Under the pieces are notes generated by a model. The model saw nothing but the letters and a program-made list of their open reading frames with translations, did no database searches and was not told where the DNA came from. From the NCBI RefSeq assembly GCF_014873535.1, contig NZ_JADBEF010000001.1:930001-994000 (forward strand): 64,000 nucleotides of DNA. Direction: 5' to 3'. The first letter of the stretch is position 1; the number at the start of each line of letters is the position of its first letter. Of the stretch, positions 34,278 to 45,367 are shown in pieces. Source of the DNA: Nonomuraea africana (GTDB lineage Bacteria; Actinomycetota; Actinomycetes; Streptosporangiales; Streptosporangiaceae). A program made the translations under genes and the position numbers.

Positions 34278-35804
34278 ATGCGCCGCACTCTCACCACGGT
34301 CACCGTGACGGCAGGGCTGACCATCTCGCTCGCCGCCTGCGGCACCTCCACCGGCTCCGCCGGAGGAGGCACCACGCCCACCGCCTCGCCCACCGCCGCG
34401 GCCCAGAAGATCGCCTGGGGCGCCTGCACGGACCTGACCAGGCGCGGCGGTGACGCGCCGGCCACGCCGGCCGCCACCATGCAGTGCGGGAAGCTGGCCG
34501 TGCCGCTCGACTACGGCAAACCCGACGGTGAGACGATCGACCTGGCGCTGATCAGGGTCCCCGCCACGGGCCCTGGCGCGCGCATCGGGTCGCTGGTGTT
34601 CAACTTCGGCGGCCCCGGCGCCTCGGGCGTCGACACGATGGCGCAGGCGGCCAAGGCCTTCGGCACGCTCGGCGCGCGCTACGACCTGGTGAGCTTCGAC
34701 CCGCGCGGCGTGCAGCGCAGCCGCGGCGTCACCTGCGGCAGCGGAGCCGAGATGGACGCCTTCACCTCGCTCAACACGCTGCCCGCCAACGCCGAGACCA
34801 GGGCCAAGATCGAGACGGCCACCCGGGAGTTCGCCCTGCGGTGCCAGAAGGACTCGGGGGAGGTCCTGCCGTACATCGGCACCGTCAACGCCGCCCAGGA
34901 CCTCGACAGGATGCGCGTCGCCCTCGGCGACGCCAAGCTCAACTACTTCGGCATGTCGTACGGCACGCAGCTCGGCGCCGTCTACGCCACCAAGTTCCCG
35001 AAGAACGTGGGCCGCACCGTCCTCGACGCCCCGCTGGATCCCAGCGTCACCCTGGAGGAGCGGACGATGGCGCAGACCACGGGCTTCCAGCAGGCCTACG
35101 AGAGCTTCCTGAAGAACTGCGTGGCCGAGGGTTGCGAGCTCGGGCCCGACACCGAGACGGCCAACAAGAAGATCGACCGCCTCATGGAACGGTCGATCAA
35201 CGCTCCGCTGCAGGTCGGCGACCGGCTGCTCACCCAGGGCCTGGCCAGCACCGCGGTGGCCGCGGCGCTCTACTCCAAGCTGAGCTGGCCGTTCCTGGAG
35301 AGCGCGCTCGACTCCGCGCTGAAGGGCGACGGCGGCGCGCTGATGTACCTGGCCGACACCTACATCGGGCGCAGGCCCGACGGCACGTACTCCAGCGAGA
35401 TGACCAGCTTCCCGGCCATCACCTGCGTGGACACCGCCGAGCGGCCCGACGAGGAGGAGCTGATCCGTACCGAGGAGGCGGCGCTGAAGATCTCGCCGCT
35501 GTTCGGCAACGCGGGCGCGGGCTCCTTGTGCTCGGTCTGGCCGGTGCCGGGCAGTGACGAGGCCAGGAAGGTGAACGCGACGGGGTCGGGGCCGATCCTG
35601 GTGGTGGCGGGCAAGGGCGACCCGGCCACGCCGTACCAGTGGGGGCCGAGGCTGGTCGAGCAGCTCAAGACCGCGACGCTGCTGACGTACGAGGGCGAGG
35701 GACACGGCGCGTACCTGTCGGGCAGCCGTTGCGTCGCGGGCGCCGTCAACGCCTACCTGCTGGAGGGCAAGGTGCCCGACTCGGGCGCGACCTGCCCCGC
35801 CTGA
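34278..35804 (+). CDS. Secreted alpha/beta hydrolase, tripeptidyl aminopeptidase type
   Basis: A 508-residue lipoprotein: signal peptide with lipobox (SLAACG, Cys near residue 21), a Thr/Ser-rich linker, then an alpha/beta hydrolase domain. Nucleophile Ser227 in GMSYG, oxyanion FNFGGPGASG, Asp in KGDPATP and His in GEGHGAY complete the triad. It resembles Streptomyces tripeptidyl aminopeptidases that trim secreted peptides. I used the ATG at 34278; upstream in-frame sequence is non-coding. It stands alone after the aceE terminator. Confidence 0.85.
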   Translation: MRRTLTTVTVTAGLTISLAACGTSTGSAGGGTTPTASPTAAAQKIAWGACTDLTRRGGDAPATPAATMQCGKLAVPLDYGKPDGETIDLALIRVPATGPGARIGSLVFNFGGPGASGVDTMAQAAKAFGTLGARYDLVSFDPRGVQRSRGVTCGSGAEMDAFTSLNTLPANAETRAKIETATREFALRCQKDSGEVLPYIGTVNAAQDLDRMRVALGDAKLNYFGMSYGTQLGAVYATKFPKNVGRTVLDAPLDPSVTLEERTMAQTTGFQQAYESFLKNCVAEGCELGPDTETANKKIDRLMERSINAPLQVGDRLLTQGLASTAVAAALYSKLSWPFLESALDSALKGDGGALMYLADTYIGRRPDGTYSSEMTSFPAITCVDTAERPDEEELIRTEEAALKISPLFGNAGAGSLCSVWPVPGSDEARKVNATGSGPILVVAGKGDPATPYQWGPRLVEQLKTATLLTYEGEGHGAYLSGSRCVAGAVNAYLLEGKVPDSGATCPA

Positions 35805-35858
35805 CACCGTGGTGCGCCGGGCCGCCCCGCGGCCCGGAACTCGCGGGAGCCCGCTGGG

Positions 35859-36320
35859 TCAGCCGCCCTGGGTGTAGATGGTCTTCCAGCGGGAGCACTT
35901 GCCAACGGGGCGCTTGGCGGTGCCCCTGCAGACCCGCACCCTGATCTGCAGGACGCCGCCGACGTCCTTGCGGAAGGTGCCGGTTCCGGTGACGCAGTTG
36001 TAGACGCCGTGCGTCCTCCAGCGCCCGTTGAGGGAGTTCTGGTAGCGGATGAGCGCCCACGAGCAGCCCTTGCCGTAGGAGTCGTCGAGCTTGCCCGACA
36101 CGACGAGCCCCGACTGGCCGACGGCGACCTTGCCCCAGGCGGTGGCCCACCCGTCGGTGGAGTGGACGGCGCCCCACTTCCACACGGTCGGGCTCCCCAC
36201 GGTCGGGTTCCCCACGGTGGTGTTTCCCACGGTCGGGCCGGCGGTGGCGGCGGGCGAGCCGGATAGGGCGAGCGTGGCGGCGGCGGTCAGGCCGATCAGG
36301 ATGCGGGCTCCGATGCGCAC
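35859..36320 (-). CDS. Secreted protein with TVGNP repeats
   Basis: A 153-residue protein from the GTG at 36320, chosen for its GGAGAG ribosome site. A signal peptide (residues 1-30, ending ATAGP) is followed by four copies of a five-residue repeat (TVGNT, TVGNP, TVGSP, TVWKW) encoded by 15-base DNA repeats, then a Cys-containing domain with four cysteines that may form disulphides. No family recognised. It converges on the hydrolase gene. Confidence 0.65.
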   Translation of the reverse strand: MRIGARILIGLTAAATLALSGSPAATAGPTVGNTTVGNPTVGSPTVWKWGAVHSTDGWATAWGKVAVGQSGLVVSGKLDDSYGKGCSWALIRYQNSLNGRWRTHGVYNCVTGTGTFRKDVGGVLQIRVRVCRGTAKRPVGKCSRWKTIYTQGG

Positions 36321-36399
36321 GAGGGTCTCTCCAAGCGGGACGAACGGTTGACGACACACTCAGAGGTATCGCGACGCGCTTGCGTCCGGCTTGGAGTCG

Positions 36400-36495
36400 G
36401 ATGTGCGGCCTGGGTGTGAGGGTCGGGTGTCTGGGCGGATGTGCGGGCCGGATGTGCGGGCCGGATGTGCGGGGCCCGATGTGCGGGCCGGTAAA
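36400..36495. repeat. Tandem GGATGTGCGGGCC repeats
   Basis: About four copies of a 13-base unit (36438-36493) with two or three more degenerate copies upstream, in the gap between the secreted-protein gene and the small gene at 36540. Confidence 0.7.
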
Positions 36496-36539
36496 TGGCC
36501 AGGAAATTGTCGGTCCCGTAGGGAAGAATCATGCTCACT

Positions 36540-36716
36540 ATGGCGATCTCCCCACTTCTTCCTTTCACCCCCGTGCGCTCGCCCTCGGGCGACATCGTGG
36601 TGTTCTACACGGGCACCGAGCCGCGCATGACGCCTGAGCAGGCGCTGGCCTTCGCCGACCAGCTCAGGGAGATGGCCGCGCCGTCGGCGGGCCTGGTCAC
36701 CGCGGCGGCGCTCTGA
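36540..36716 (+). CDS. Small hypothetical protein
   Basis: A 58-residue open frame from the ATG at 36540 (a longer start at 36531 adds three residues). The C-terminal MTPEQALAFADQLREM is a helix with character typical of short actinobacterial proteins. It precedes the dehydrogenase gene by 26 bases and could be translated with it. Support is modest. Confidence 0.4.
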   Translation: MAISPLLPFTPVRSPSGDIVVFYTGTEPRMTPEQALAFADQLREMAAPSAGLVTAAAL

Positions 36717-36742
36717 CCGCCCGGCCTCGTCACACTGAAACC

Positions 36743-37675
36743 ATGGATCTGTATGTGCAGCTGGCGCTCACCGCGGCCGAGAAGGACAGGGTCCGCTCGC
36801 TCGCGGGCGGGGTTCCCGTGTGGTTCGCCCAGCCGAAGGAGCAGACCGACCGCGACTTCGAGGCGTTCGCGCGCGCGGAGGTCGCGGTCGGCAACTGCCC
36901 GCCCGAATGGCTGGAGCGGACGGCTCGGCTGAGGTGGCTGCAGCTGTCGTCCATGGGCATCGACAGGTATCTGGGCCTCGACTGGGCCGAGCTCGGCCGG
37001 CGCATCACCGTGACGAACCTGTCGGGCACCTTCGCCGACCCCGTGGCGCAGACCTGCCTGGCCGGCATCCTCGCCCTGTACCGGGGTGTGGACACGCTGG
37101 CCAGGCTGGGGGAGCGGCACGAGTGGTCGACCACCCCGCTGCGGCCCGGGTTGCGGCTGCTCACGGGGGCCTCGGTGGTCATTCTCGGCGCGGGCACGAT
37201 CGCGCGGCGGCTGGCCGAGCTGCTCGCGCCGTTCGGCTGCCGGGTGACGCTCTACTCGCGCAGGATGACGCTCGACGAGCTCGACGCCCTGTTGCCCGAG
37301 ACCGACGTGCTGGTGGGGCTGCTGCCCGGCACCCAGGAGACCGCGGGGCTGGTCGACGCCGCCCGGCTGGCGCTGCTGCCGCGTGGCGCGATCTTCGTCA
37401 ACGCTGGGCGCGGCTCGCTGGTCGATGAGGACGCGCTGGTGGCGGCGCTGCGGGAGGAGCGGCTCGGCGGGGCGGTGCTCGACGTGACCGCGACCGAACC
37501 GCTGCCGCCCGGCCATCCGCTGTGGAGCAGCCCCCACACGCTGCTGACCCAGCACACGGCGGGCGGCTCCGACCAGGAGTCGGGCCAGATCCTCGAGGTC
37601 TTCGAGGACAACTGGCGCAGGTTCACGGAGGGACGGCCGCTGCACAACCTCGTCGACTGGTCGCGGGGCTTCTAG
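36743..37675 (+). CDS. D-2-hydroxyacid dehydrogenase family protein
   Basis: A 310-residue NAD-dependent dehydrogenase. The nucleotide-binding segment is VVILGAGTIARRLA; the catalytic Arg in FVNAGRGSLVDED and the His in TQHTAGGS are present. It should reduce or oxidise a 2-hydroxyacid; the substrate is not predictable. The gene is intact with a GTG/ATG-normal start, and is followed by a repeat array. Confidence 0.85.
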   Translation: MDLYVQLALTAAEKDRVRSLAGGVPVWFAQPKEQTDRDFEAFARAEVAVGNCPPEWLERTARLRWLQLSSMGIDRYLGLDWAELGRRITVTNLSGTFADPVAQTCLAGILALYRGVDTLARLGERHEWSTTPLRPGLRLLTGASVVILGAGTIARRLAELLAPFGCRVTLYSRRMTLDELDALLPETDVLVGLLPGTQETAGLVDAARLALLPRGAIFVNAGRGSLVDEDALVAALREERLGGAVLDVTATEPLPPGHPLWSSPHTLLTQHTAGGSDQESGQILEVFEDNWRRFTEGRPLHNLVDWSRGF

Positions 37676-37689
37676 CAGGCCCGGCCGCC

Positions 37690-39546
<1,857 letters not shown>

Positions 39547-39548
39547 TT

Positions 39549-39559
39549 AACAACTTGTT
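39549..39559. promoter_or_regulatory. AACAA-C-TTGTT palindrome before the XRE-cupin regulator
   Basis: A perfect 11-base palindrome 25 bases before the regulator start, in an AT-rich stretch that would fit the promoter. XRE-cupin repressors usually bind short AT-rich palindromes at their own promoter, so this is a good autoregulatory site candidate. Confidence 0.5.
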
Positions 39560-39583
39560 CAGTGCAGAGAATCGAGACGTTCG

Positions 39584-40141
39584 ATGGCACCTGAGCCTTT
39601 GGGCGATCGGATCCGTACGTACCGGACCATGCGCCAGATGACCGTCAGGGGTCTGGCGGCGCAGGCCAACGCCAGCGCCAGCTTCATCAGCCAGCTGGAG
39701 CGCGGCCAGACCAGCGCGAGTGTCGGGATGTTGCGGCGGATCGCCGGGGCGCTCGGCATCACGGTCGCCGACCTGTTCAACGAGGAGCAAACGGCGGGAC
39801 ACCGCCTCGTGCGCAGGGCGGAGCGCCCCGAACTGCACGCGGGACGTGGCTCTCGCAAGTACCTGATCTCGCAACGGCCGCTGCAGAACCTGGAGGTGTA
39901 CAGCGGCGAGTTCGAGCCGGGCGCCTCCACGGGCGACGAGCAGTACACCCACGGTGACTCCCAGGAGATCCTGCTGGTCCTGCGCGGCATGGTCACCGTC
40001 CACCTCGGCGAGGCGATCCCGCGCCGGCTGGAGCCCGGCGACAGCGTGGAGTACCGCACCTCCATCCCGCACCGCGTCGTCAACGACGGAGACGTCGAAG
40101 CCGAAGTCCTCTGGATCATCAGCCCGCCAACCCCTGACTGA
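39584..40141 (+). CDS. XRE-family regulator with C-terminal cupin (PuuR-like)
   Basis: A 185-residue regulator: helix-turn-helix at residues about 5-65 (MRQMTVRGLAAQANASASFIS) and a cupin sensor at about 105-180 (EFEPGASTGDEQYTHGDSQ, GDSVEYRTSIPHR). It heads an operon for polyamine-type uptake and oxidation, so it is probably a PuuR-like repressor that senses the transported amine or a product. The gene is 33 bases ahead of the binding-protein gene. Confidence 0.88.
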   Translation: MAPEPLGDRIRTYRTMRQMTVRGLAAQANASASFISQLERGQTSASVGMLRRIAGALGITVADLFNEEQTAGHRLVRRAERPELHAGRGSRKYLISQRPLQNLEVYSGEFEPGASTGDEQYTHGDSQEILLVLRGMVTVHLGEAIPRRLEPGDSVEYRTSIPHRVVNDGDVEAEVLWIISPPTPD

Positions 40142-40174
40142 CACCCCGTTCCTCCATCACAGAGGGGGCAGATC

Positions 40175-41293
40175 ATGCTCAATCACCCCAAGCGACTGGC
40201 CGGTACGGCCATCGCCGCCGCCTCCCTGCTGCTCGCCGCGGCCTGCGGCGGTGGCGCCGCGGCACCCGCGGACATCGACCTCGGCTCAGGACCCGCACAG
40301 TCCGGAGTCGTGAAGAAGGACGCCCTGAAGGGCGTCAACCTGACCTTCGTCTCCTACGGCGGCGTCTACCAGAAGGGCCAGCAGGACGCGGCGGTCGACC
40401 CCTTCGCGAAGGAGTCGGGCGCCCAGGTCCTGCAGGACGGCCCCACCGACTACGCGAAGATCAAGGCCCAGGTCGACTCCGCCAACGTCACGTGGGACGT
40501 CGTGGACACCGACTCCATCTGGGCAGCGGCGCAGTGCGGCAAGCTCCTCCAGCCGCTCGACTACAAGATCATCGACAAGTCGAAGGTCCCCGACGGCCTC
40601 GCCACCGAGTGCAGCGTCCCCGCGATGCAGTACGGCATGGTCCTCGCCTACAACAAGGACAAGTTCGGCGCCAACCCGCCGCAGGGCTGGGCCGACTTCT
40701 TCGACACCGCGAAGTTCCCCGGCAAGCGCGGCATCCCCGGCAACCCCGGCGACTCCGCCCCCGGCCCGTTCGAGGCCGCCCTGGTCGCCGACGGCGTCGC
40801 CGCCGACAAGCTCTACCCGCTCGACGTCGCCAGGGCGACCAAGAAGCTCGACACCGTCCGCGGCGACCTGGTCTTCTGGAAGACCGGCGCCGAGTCCCAG
40901 CAGCTGCTGGAGTCCGGCGAGGTCGACATGCTCATGATGTGGAGCGGCCGCGCCTACGCCGGTATCAAGAACGGCGGGAAGTTCGACGTCCAGTGGAACC
41001 AGTGGATGCCCATCATGGACTCCCTGACCGTGCCGAAGAACGCCAAGAACCCCAAGGCCGCCATGGCGATGATCAACTACTACCTGGGCGCCCAGCAGCA
41101 GGCCAAGCTCACCGAGCTGACCTCCTACTCGCCCATCAACACCGACGCCAAGCCCAAGCTCGACGAGCTCGGCACCTCCTTCCTGACCACCCGCCCCGAG
41201 GTCGCCGACAAGCGGCTCACGGTGGACGACAAGTGGTGGGCGGAGAACCAGCCGCAGATGATCGAGAAGTGGTCCGCCTGGCTCGGGGGCTGA
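40175..41293 (+). CDS. potD: Polyamine ABC transporter substrate-binding lipoprotein
   Basis: A 372-residue PotD-type binding protein. The N-terminus has a signal peptide with lipobox (LAAACG, Cys near residue 24). The first strand is VNLTFVSYGGVYQKGQQD and the region WDVVDTDSIW is typical of the spermidine/putrescine family. Its ligand could be putrescine, spermidine or a related amine. It is the first transport gene in the operon. Confidence 0.88.
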   Translation: MLNHPKRLAGTAIAAASLLLAAACGGGAAAPADIDLGSGPAQSGVVKKDALKGVNLTFVSYGGVYQKGQQDAAVDPFAKESGAQVLQDGPTDYAKIKAQVDSANVTWDVVDTDSIWAAAQCGKLLQPLDYKIIDKSKVPDGLATECSVPAMQYGMVLAYNKDKFGANPPQGWADFFDTAKFPGKRGIPGNPGDSAPGPFEAALVADGVAADKLYPLDVARATKKLDTVRGDLVFWKTGAESQQLLESGEVDMLMMWSGRAYAGIKNGGKFDVQWNQWMPIMDSLTVPKNAKNPKAAMAMINYYLGAQQQAKLTELTSYSPINTDAKPKLDELGTSFLTTRPEVADKRLTVDDKWWAENQPQMIEKWSAWLGG

Positions 41294-41300
41294 GCACGTC

Positions 41301-42128
41301 GTGAAAGAGAGAACGGCGGGGCCCGCGCTCCTGATCCTGCCCGCGCTGATCGCGCTCGGCGTCTTCTTCCTCTACCCGCTGCTGTCTATGCTGGTCAGCG
41401 CCTTCACCGACCCCGAGCCAGGGCTGGGCAACTTCGCCTGGTTCTTCGGCGAGCAGGCCAACATGCAGGTGCTCGGCCGCACGTTCAGCACCGCCTTCTG
41501 GGTGACGCTGGTCGCGCTGGTGCTGTCCTACCCCTACGCCTACGCGATGACGATCGCGGGGGCGAGGGCCAGGGCGATCCTCACCCTGCTGGTGCTGGTG
41601 CCGTTCTGGACCAGCCTCATGGTGCGGACCTTCGCCTGGGTGATCCTGCTCCAGGACACCGGCGTGATCAACAAGGCGCTGGGCGCGCTCGGGATGGGGC
41701 CCTTCAGCCTCATCCGCACCCAGACCGGCGTGGTCATCGGCATGGTGCAGCTGCTGATGCCGTTCATGGTGCTGCCGCTGTACGCGGTCATGAGCGGCAT
41801 CGACCGGCGGCTGCTGCCCGCCGCGACCAGCCTGGGCGCGCACCCGGTGAAGGCGTTCGTCCAGGTGTACGTGCCGCAGTCGCTGCCGGGCATCTCGGCG
41901 GGCTGCCTGACGGTGTTCATCAGCGCGCTCGGGTTCTACGTCACCCCCGCGCTGCTGGGCTCGCCGACCGACGCGCTGATCTCCCAGCAGATCTTCACGC
42001 AGGTGAACGGCCTGCTCAAGTGGGGCAGGGGCGGCGCGATGGGCGTGGTCCTGCTGGGCCTGACGCTCGCCATGATCGCGCTGCTGGCCGTGACGCTGCG
42101 CCGTACCGGAAGGAAGGTGACCGGATGA
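41301..42128 (+). CDS. potB: Polyamine ABC transporter permease
   Basis: A 275-residue permease with six spans and the EAA loop (LLPAATSLGAHPVKAFVQV). The GTG start at 41301 lies 7 bases after the potD stop. Its stop overlaps the next start (ATGA). Partner of PotC in the pore. Confidence 0.9.
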   Translation: MKERTAGPALLILPALIALGVFFLYPLLSMLVSAFTDPEPGLGNFAWFFGEQANMQVLGRTFSTAFWVTLVALVLSYPYAYAMTIAGARARAILTLLVLVPFWTSLMVRTFAWVILLQDTGVINKALGALGMGPFSLIRTQTGVVIGMVQLLMPFMVLPLYAVMSGIDRRLLPAATSLGAHPVKAFVQVYVPQSLPGISAGCLTVFISALGFYVTPALLGSPTDALISQQIFTQVNGLLKWGRGGAMGVVLLGLTLAMIALLAVTLRRTGRKVTG

Positions 42129-42907
42129 GGGCCCGCGGCCTGCTCTGGGCCTTCTGCGCGCTGATCGGCGTGTGGCTGGTCGCGCCCGCGCTGATCGTGG
42201 TGCCGCTGAGCTTCACCGACAAGCCGTCGCTGAAGTTCCCCCCTGACGGCTACTCCACCCGGTGGTACGCCAACTTCTTCGGCGACTCCGCCTGGATGTC
42301 GGCGCTCAGCACCTCGGTGCAGGTGGCGCTGCTGGTCACGGTCGTGACCACCGTCCTCGGGACGGCCGCGGCGCTCGGGCTGACCAGAGCGAAGATCAGG
42401 GGCCTGGCCCTGGCGCAGGGCTCCATGCTGGCGCCGATGATCGTGCCCGGCGTGGTGCTGGCCATCGGCACCTACGCGGTCTTCCTCAAGCTCCAGCTCG
42501 TCGGGACGCTGGCCGGGTTCGTCATGGCGCACACCGTGCTGGCCCTGCCGTTCGTGATCATCCCGGTCACGGCGTCGCTGCGCGGCTTCGACCGGCGGCT
42601 CGAGGACGCCGCGGCCAGTCTCGGCGCGAGCAGGTGGACCGCCTTCCGCAGCGTCACGCTGCCGCTGGTGGCCCCGGGCGTCGCCTCCGGCGCCCTGTTC
42701 GCCTTCGTGACCAGCTTCGACGAGGTGGTCGTCTCGCTGTTCATCCAGAGCCCCTACCTGCAGACGCTGCCGGTCAAGATGTACGCCAGCGTCACCCGCG
42801 AGACCGACCCCACCATCGCCGCCGCGGCAACGATGATCATCGTGCTCACCACGACGCTCGTCCTCGTCGCCACCTTCTTCGTCGCCAGGAGGACCCGTGC
42901 CAAGTAG
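42125..42907 (+). CDS. potC: Polyamine ABC transporter permease
   Basis: A 260-residue permease of the PotC branch with six spans and the EAA loop (LEDAAASLGASRWTAFRSV). The ATG at 42125 overlaps potB by 4 bases; longer upstream frames are artefacts. Its 3' end overlaps potA by 11 bases. Confidence 0.9.
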   Translation: MRARGLLWAFCALIGVWLVAPALIVVPLSFTDKPSLKFPPDGYSTRWYANFFGDSAWMSALSTSVQVALLVTVVTTVLGTAAALGLTRAKIRGLALAQGSMLAPMIVPGVVLAIGTYAVFLKLQLVGTLAGFVMAHTVLALPFVIIPVTASLRGFDRRLEDAAASLGASRWTAFRSVTLPLVAPGVASGALFAFVTSFDEVVVSLFIQSPYLQTLPVKMYASVTRETDPTIAAAATMIIVLTTTLVLVATFFVARRTRAK

Positions 42908-43979
42908 CATCCAGCTCACCGGCCTCACCAAGACCTACGCCGACTTCGTCGCCGTCGACGACGTGTCGCTGGCGATCGAGCCCGGCGAGTTCATGACCCT
43001 GCTCGGGCCGAGCGGCTCGGGCAAGACCACCACCCTCAACATCATCGCCGGGTTCGTCAGGCAGACCAGCGGCGAGCTGACCGTCGACGGCGCCTCCATC
43101 GGCGACACCCCTCCGCACAAGCGCGACATGGGCATGGTCTTCCAGCACTACGCCCTGTTCCCGCACATGACGGTCGCCGAGAACATCGCCTACCCGCTCA
43201 AGCAGCGCAAGATCCCCAAGGCCAAGCGCGCCGAGCTGGTGGCGGCCGCCCTGGCCACCGTCCATCTCGGCGACTTCGGCCACCGCTACCCCCGCGAGCT
43301 GTCCGGCGGGCAGCAGCAGCGCGTCGCCGTCGCCCGCGCGATCGTCTACAACCCGCGCGTGCTGCTGATGGACGAGCCGCTCGGCGCCCTGGACAAGAAG
43401 CTGCGCGACTGGCTCCAGCTGGAGATCAAGCGCATCCACGCCGAGCTCGGCACCACCTTCGTCTACGTCACCCACGACCAGGACGAGGCGCTGGTGCTCT
43501 CCGACCGGATCGCGGTGTTCAACAAGGGCCGCATCGAGCAGGTCGGTCCCGCCGCCGAGCTCTACGAGCGGCCGAAGACGCTGTTCGTGGCCAAGTTCCT
43601 GGGCGAGTCGACCGTCCTGCGCGGGCCCGTCGACGGCCAGGGCCTCGGCGCCTGCGCGCGGCTGCTGGACGTGCCCGGCTCGATCGAGGGCAGGGACGGC
43701 GCGCTCGTCGTGCGGCCCGAGCGGGTGGCCGTACGCAAGCCGGGCCACGAGGCCGAGCCGGGATGGAACGCCCTGCCCGCCACGGTCACCGGCGAGATCT
43801 ACCTGGGCTCCAGCCGCAAGCTGGAGCTGAAACTGCCGGACGGCTCGCCCGCCCTGGCCCGCGAGCAGGCCGGCGGCCTGAGCGAGGCCCGCGTGGGCGA
43901 CGAGGTGACGCTGACCTGGCGCGTCGCCGACTCCGTCCTCCTACCCGACGAAAGCGACGCGGAGGCTGTGCTCACGTGA
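42897..43979 (+). CDS. potA: Polyamine ABC transporter ATP-binding protein
   Basis: A 360-residue ATPase. Walker A is GPSGSGKTT, the signature LSGGQQQR and Walker B LLMDEPLGALD are intact, with a C-terminal TOBE-like domain. It powers the PotBC pore. The GTG start lies inside the end of potC and its stop overlaps the oxidoreductase start. Confidence 0.93.
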   Translation: MPSSIQLTGLTKTYADFVAVDDVSLAIEPGEFMTLLGPSGSGKTTTLNIIAGFVRQTSGELTVDGASIGDTPPHKRDMGMVFQHYALFPHMTVAENIAYPLKQRKIPKAKRAELVAAALATVHLGDFGHRYPRELSGGQQQRVAVARAIVYNPRVLLMDEPLGALDKKLRDWLQLEIKRIHAELGTTFVYVTHDQDEALVLSDRIAVFNKGRIEQVGPAAELYERPKTLFVAKFLGESTVLRGPVDGQGLGACARLLDVPGSIEGRDGALVVRPERVAVRKPGHEAEPGWNALPATVTGEIYLGSSRKLELKLPDGSPALAREQAGGLSEARVGDEVTLTWRVADSVLLPDESDAEAVLT

Positions 43980-45367
43980 ACCTCACCAAGGACTTCGCCA
44001 ACGGAGGAGTCTCCTTCTGGTACCGCCAGATCGGCATCCCCGACCGCAGGGCGGCGCTGCCGGGCTCGCGCGACTACGACGTGGCGATCGTCGGCGGCGG
44101 CTACACCGGCCTCTGGACGGCCTACTACCTGAAGAAGGAGCAGCCCGACCTGCGGATCGCCATCCTGGAGAAGGAGTTCGCCGGCTTCGGCGCCTCCGGG
44201 CGCAACGGCGGCTGGCTGTCGGCCGAATTCGCCGGCTCGCGCGAGCGGCACGCCAAGGCGCGCGGCCGCCAGGCGATGATCGACCTGCAGCACGCGATGT
44301 TCGCCTCGGTCGACGAGGTCATCCGCGTCGCCGGCGCCGAGGGCATCGACGCCGACATCCACAAGGGCGGCCTCATCCACACCGCCACCAACCCGGCCCA
44401 GCGCCGCCGCCTGCACGAGGAGCTCGACGAGCTGCGCGCCTGGGGGTACGGCGAGCAGGACCTGCGCCTGCTCGAACGCGACGAGCGCGAGGAGCGGCTA
44501 CGCGTCGCCGGAGCGCTGGACGCCACCTACAGCCCCCACTGCGCCCGCATCCAGCCGGCCAAGCTGGCCGTCGGCCTCGCCGGCGTCGTCGCCGGCCTCG
44601 GCGTGGACATCTTCGAGGGCACCACCGTCACCCAGATCAAGCCGCGCGAGGCGGTCACCGACAGGGGCGTGGTGCGGGCCGAGTACGTCATCAGGGCCAC
44701 CGAGGGCTTCACCGCCGGCATCGAGGGTCAGCGCCGCCAGTGGCTGCCGATGAACAGCTCGATGATCGTCACCGAGCCGCTGCCCGCCGACGTGTGGAAG
44801 CACCTCGGCTGGGAGGGCCGCGAGCTGCTCGGCGACGAGGCGCACGCCTACATCTACGCCCAGCGCACCGCCGACGGCCGCATCGCCATCGGCGGGCGCG
44901 GCGTGCCGTACCGCTACGGCTCGCGCACCGACGACCGCGGCGCCACCCAGAAGTGGACCGTCGAGTCGCTGTGGCGGATGCTCGTCAAGCTCTTCCCCGC
45001 CGCGGCCGACGCGCGCATCCAGCACTCCTGGTGCGGCGTGCTCGGCGTGCCGCGCGACTGGTGCTCGACCGTCCACCTCGACCACGCCACCGGTCTCGGC
45101 TGGGCGGGCGGCTACGTCGGCAGCGGCGTGACCACCACCAACCTGGCCGGGCGCACCCTGCGCGACCTGGTGCTGAGGCGCGACACCGAGCTGACCCGGC
45201 TGCCGTGGGTGGGCCGCCAGGTCCGCCAGTGGGAGCCGGAGCCGCTGCGCTACGCGGGCGTCCAGCTCATCTACACCCTGTTCCGGGCCGCGGACCGGCG
45301 CGAGAACGACAGAGGGACATCGACGTCGGGCTACGCCCGCCTGGCCAACCTGATCGCGGGTCGCTGA
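43976..45367 (+). CDS. FAD-dependent amine oxidoreductase (DAO family, PuuB-like)
   Basis: A 463-residue flavoprotein with the N-terminal dinucleotide motif VAIVGGGYTGLWTAYYL and the FGASGRNGGW segment of the DAO family. Oxidases of this branch act on gamma-glutamylputrescine or free amines; no glutamylputrescine synthetase gene is nearby, so the substrate is open. The GTG start overlaps the potA stop by 4 bases. It should oxidise the amine imported by the operon. Confidence 0.85.
   Translation: MNLTKDFANGGVSFWYRQIGIPDRRAALPGSRDYDVAIVGGGYTGLWTAYYLKKEQPDLRIAILEKEFAGFGASGRNGGWLSAEFAGSRERHAKARGRQAMIDLQHAMFASVDEVIRVAGAEGIDADIHKGGLIHTATNPAQRRRLHEELDELRAWGYGEQDLRLLERDEREERLRVAGALDATYSPHCARIQPAKLAVGLAGVVAGLGVDIFEGTTVTQIKPREAVTDRGVVRAEYVIRATEGFTAGIEGQRRQWLPMNSSMIVTEPLPADVWKHLGWEGRELLGDEAHAYIYAQRTADGRIAIGGRGVPYRYGSRTDDRGATQKWTVESLWRMLVKLFPAAADARIQHSWCGVLGVPRDWCSTVHLDHATGLGWAGGYVGSGVTTTNLAGRTLRDLVLRRDTELTRLPWVGRQVRQWEPEPLRYAGVQLIYTLFRAADRRENDRGTSTSGYARLANLIAGR

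Noticed and set aside
31317..35807. A 1,496-codon open frame antisense to aceE and the hydrolase
   Set aside because: A typical shadow frame in high-GC DNA: it spans two genes and their terminator and has no recognisable domain.
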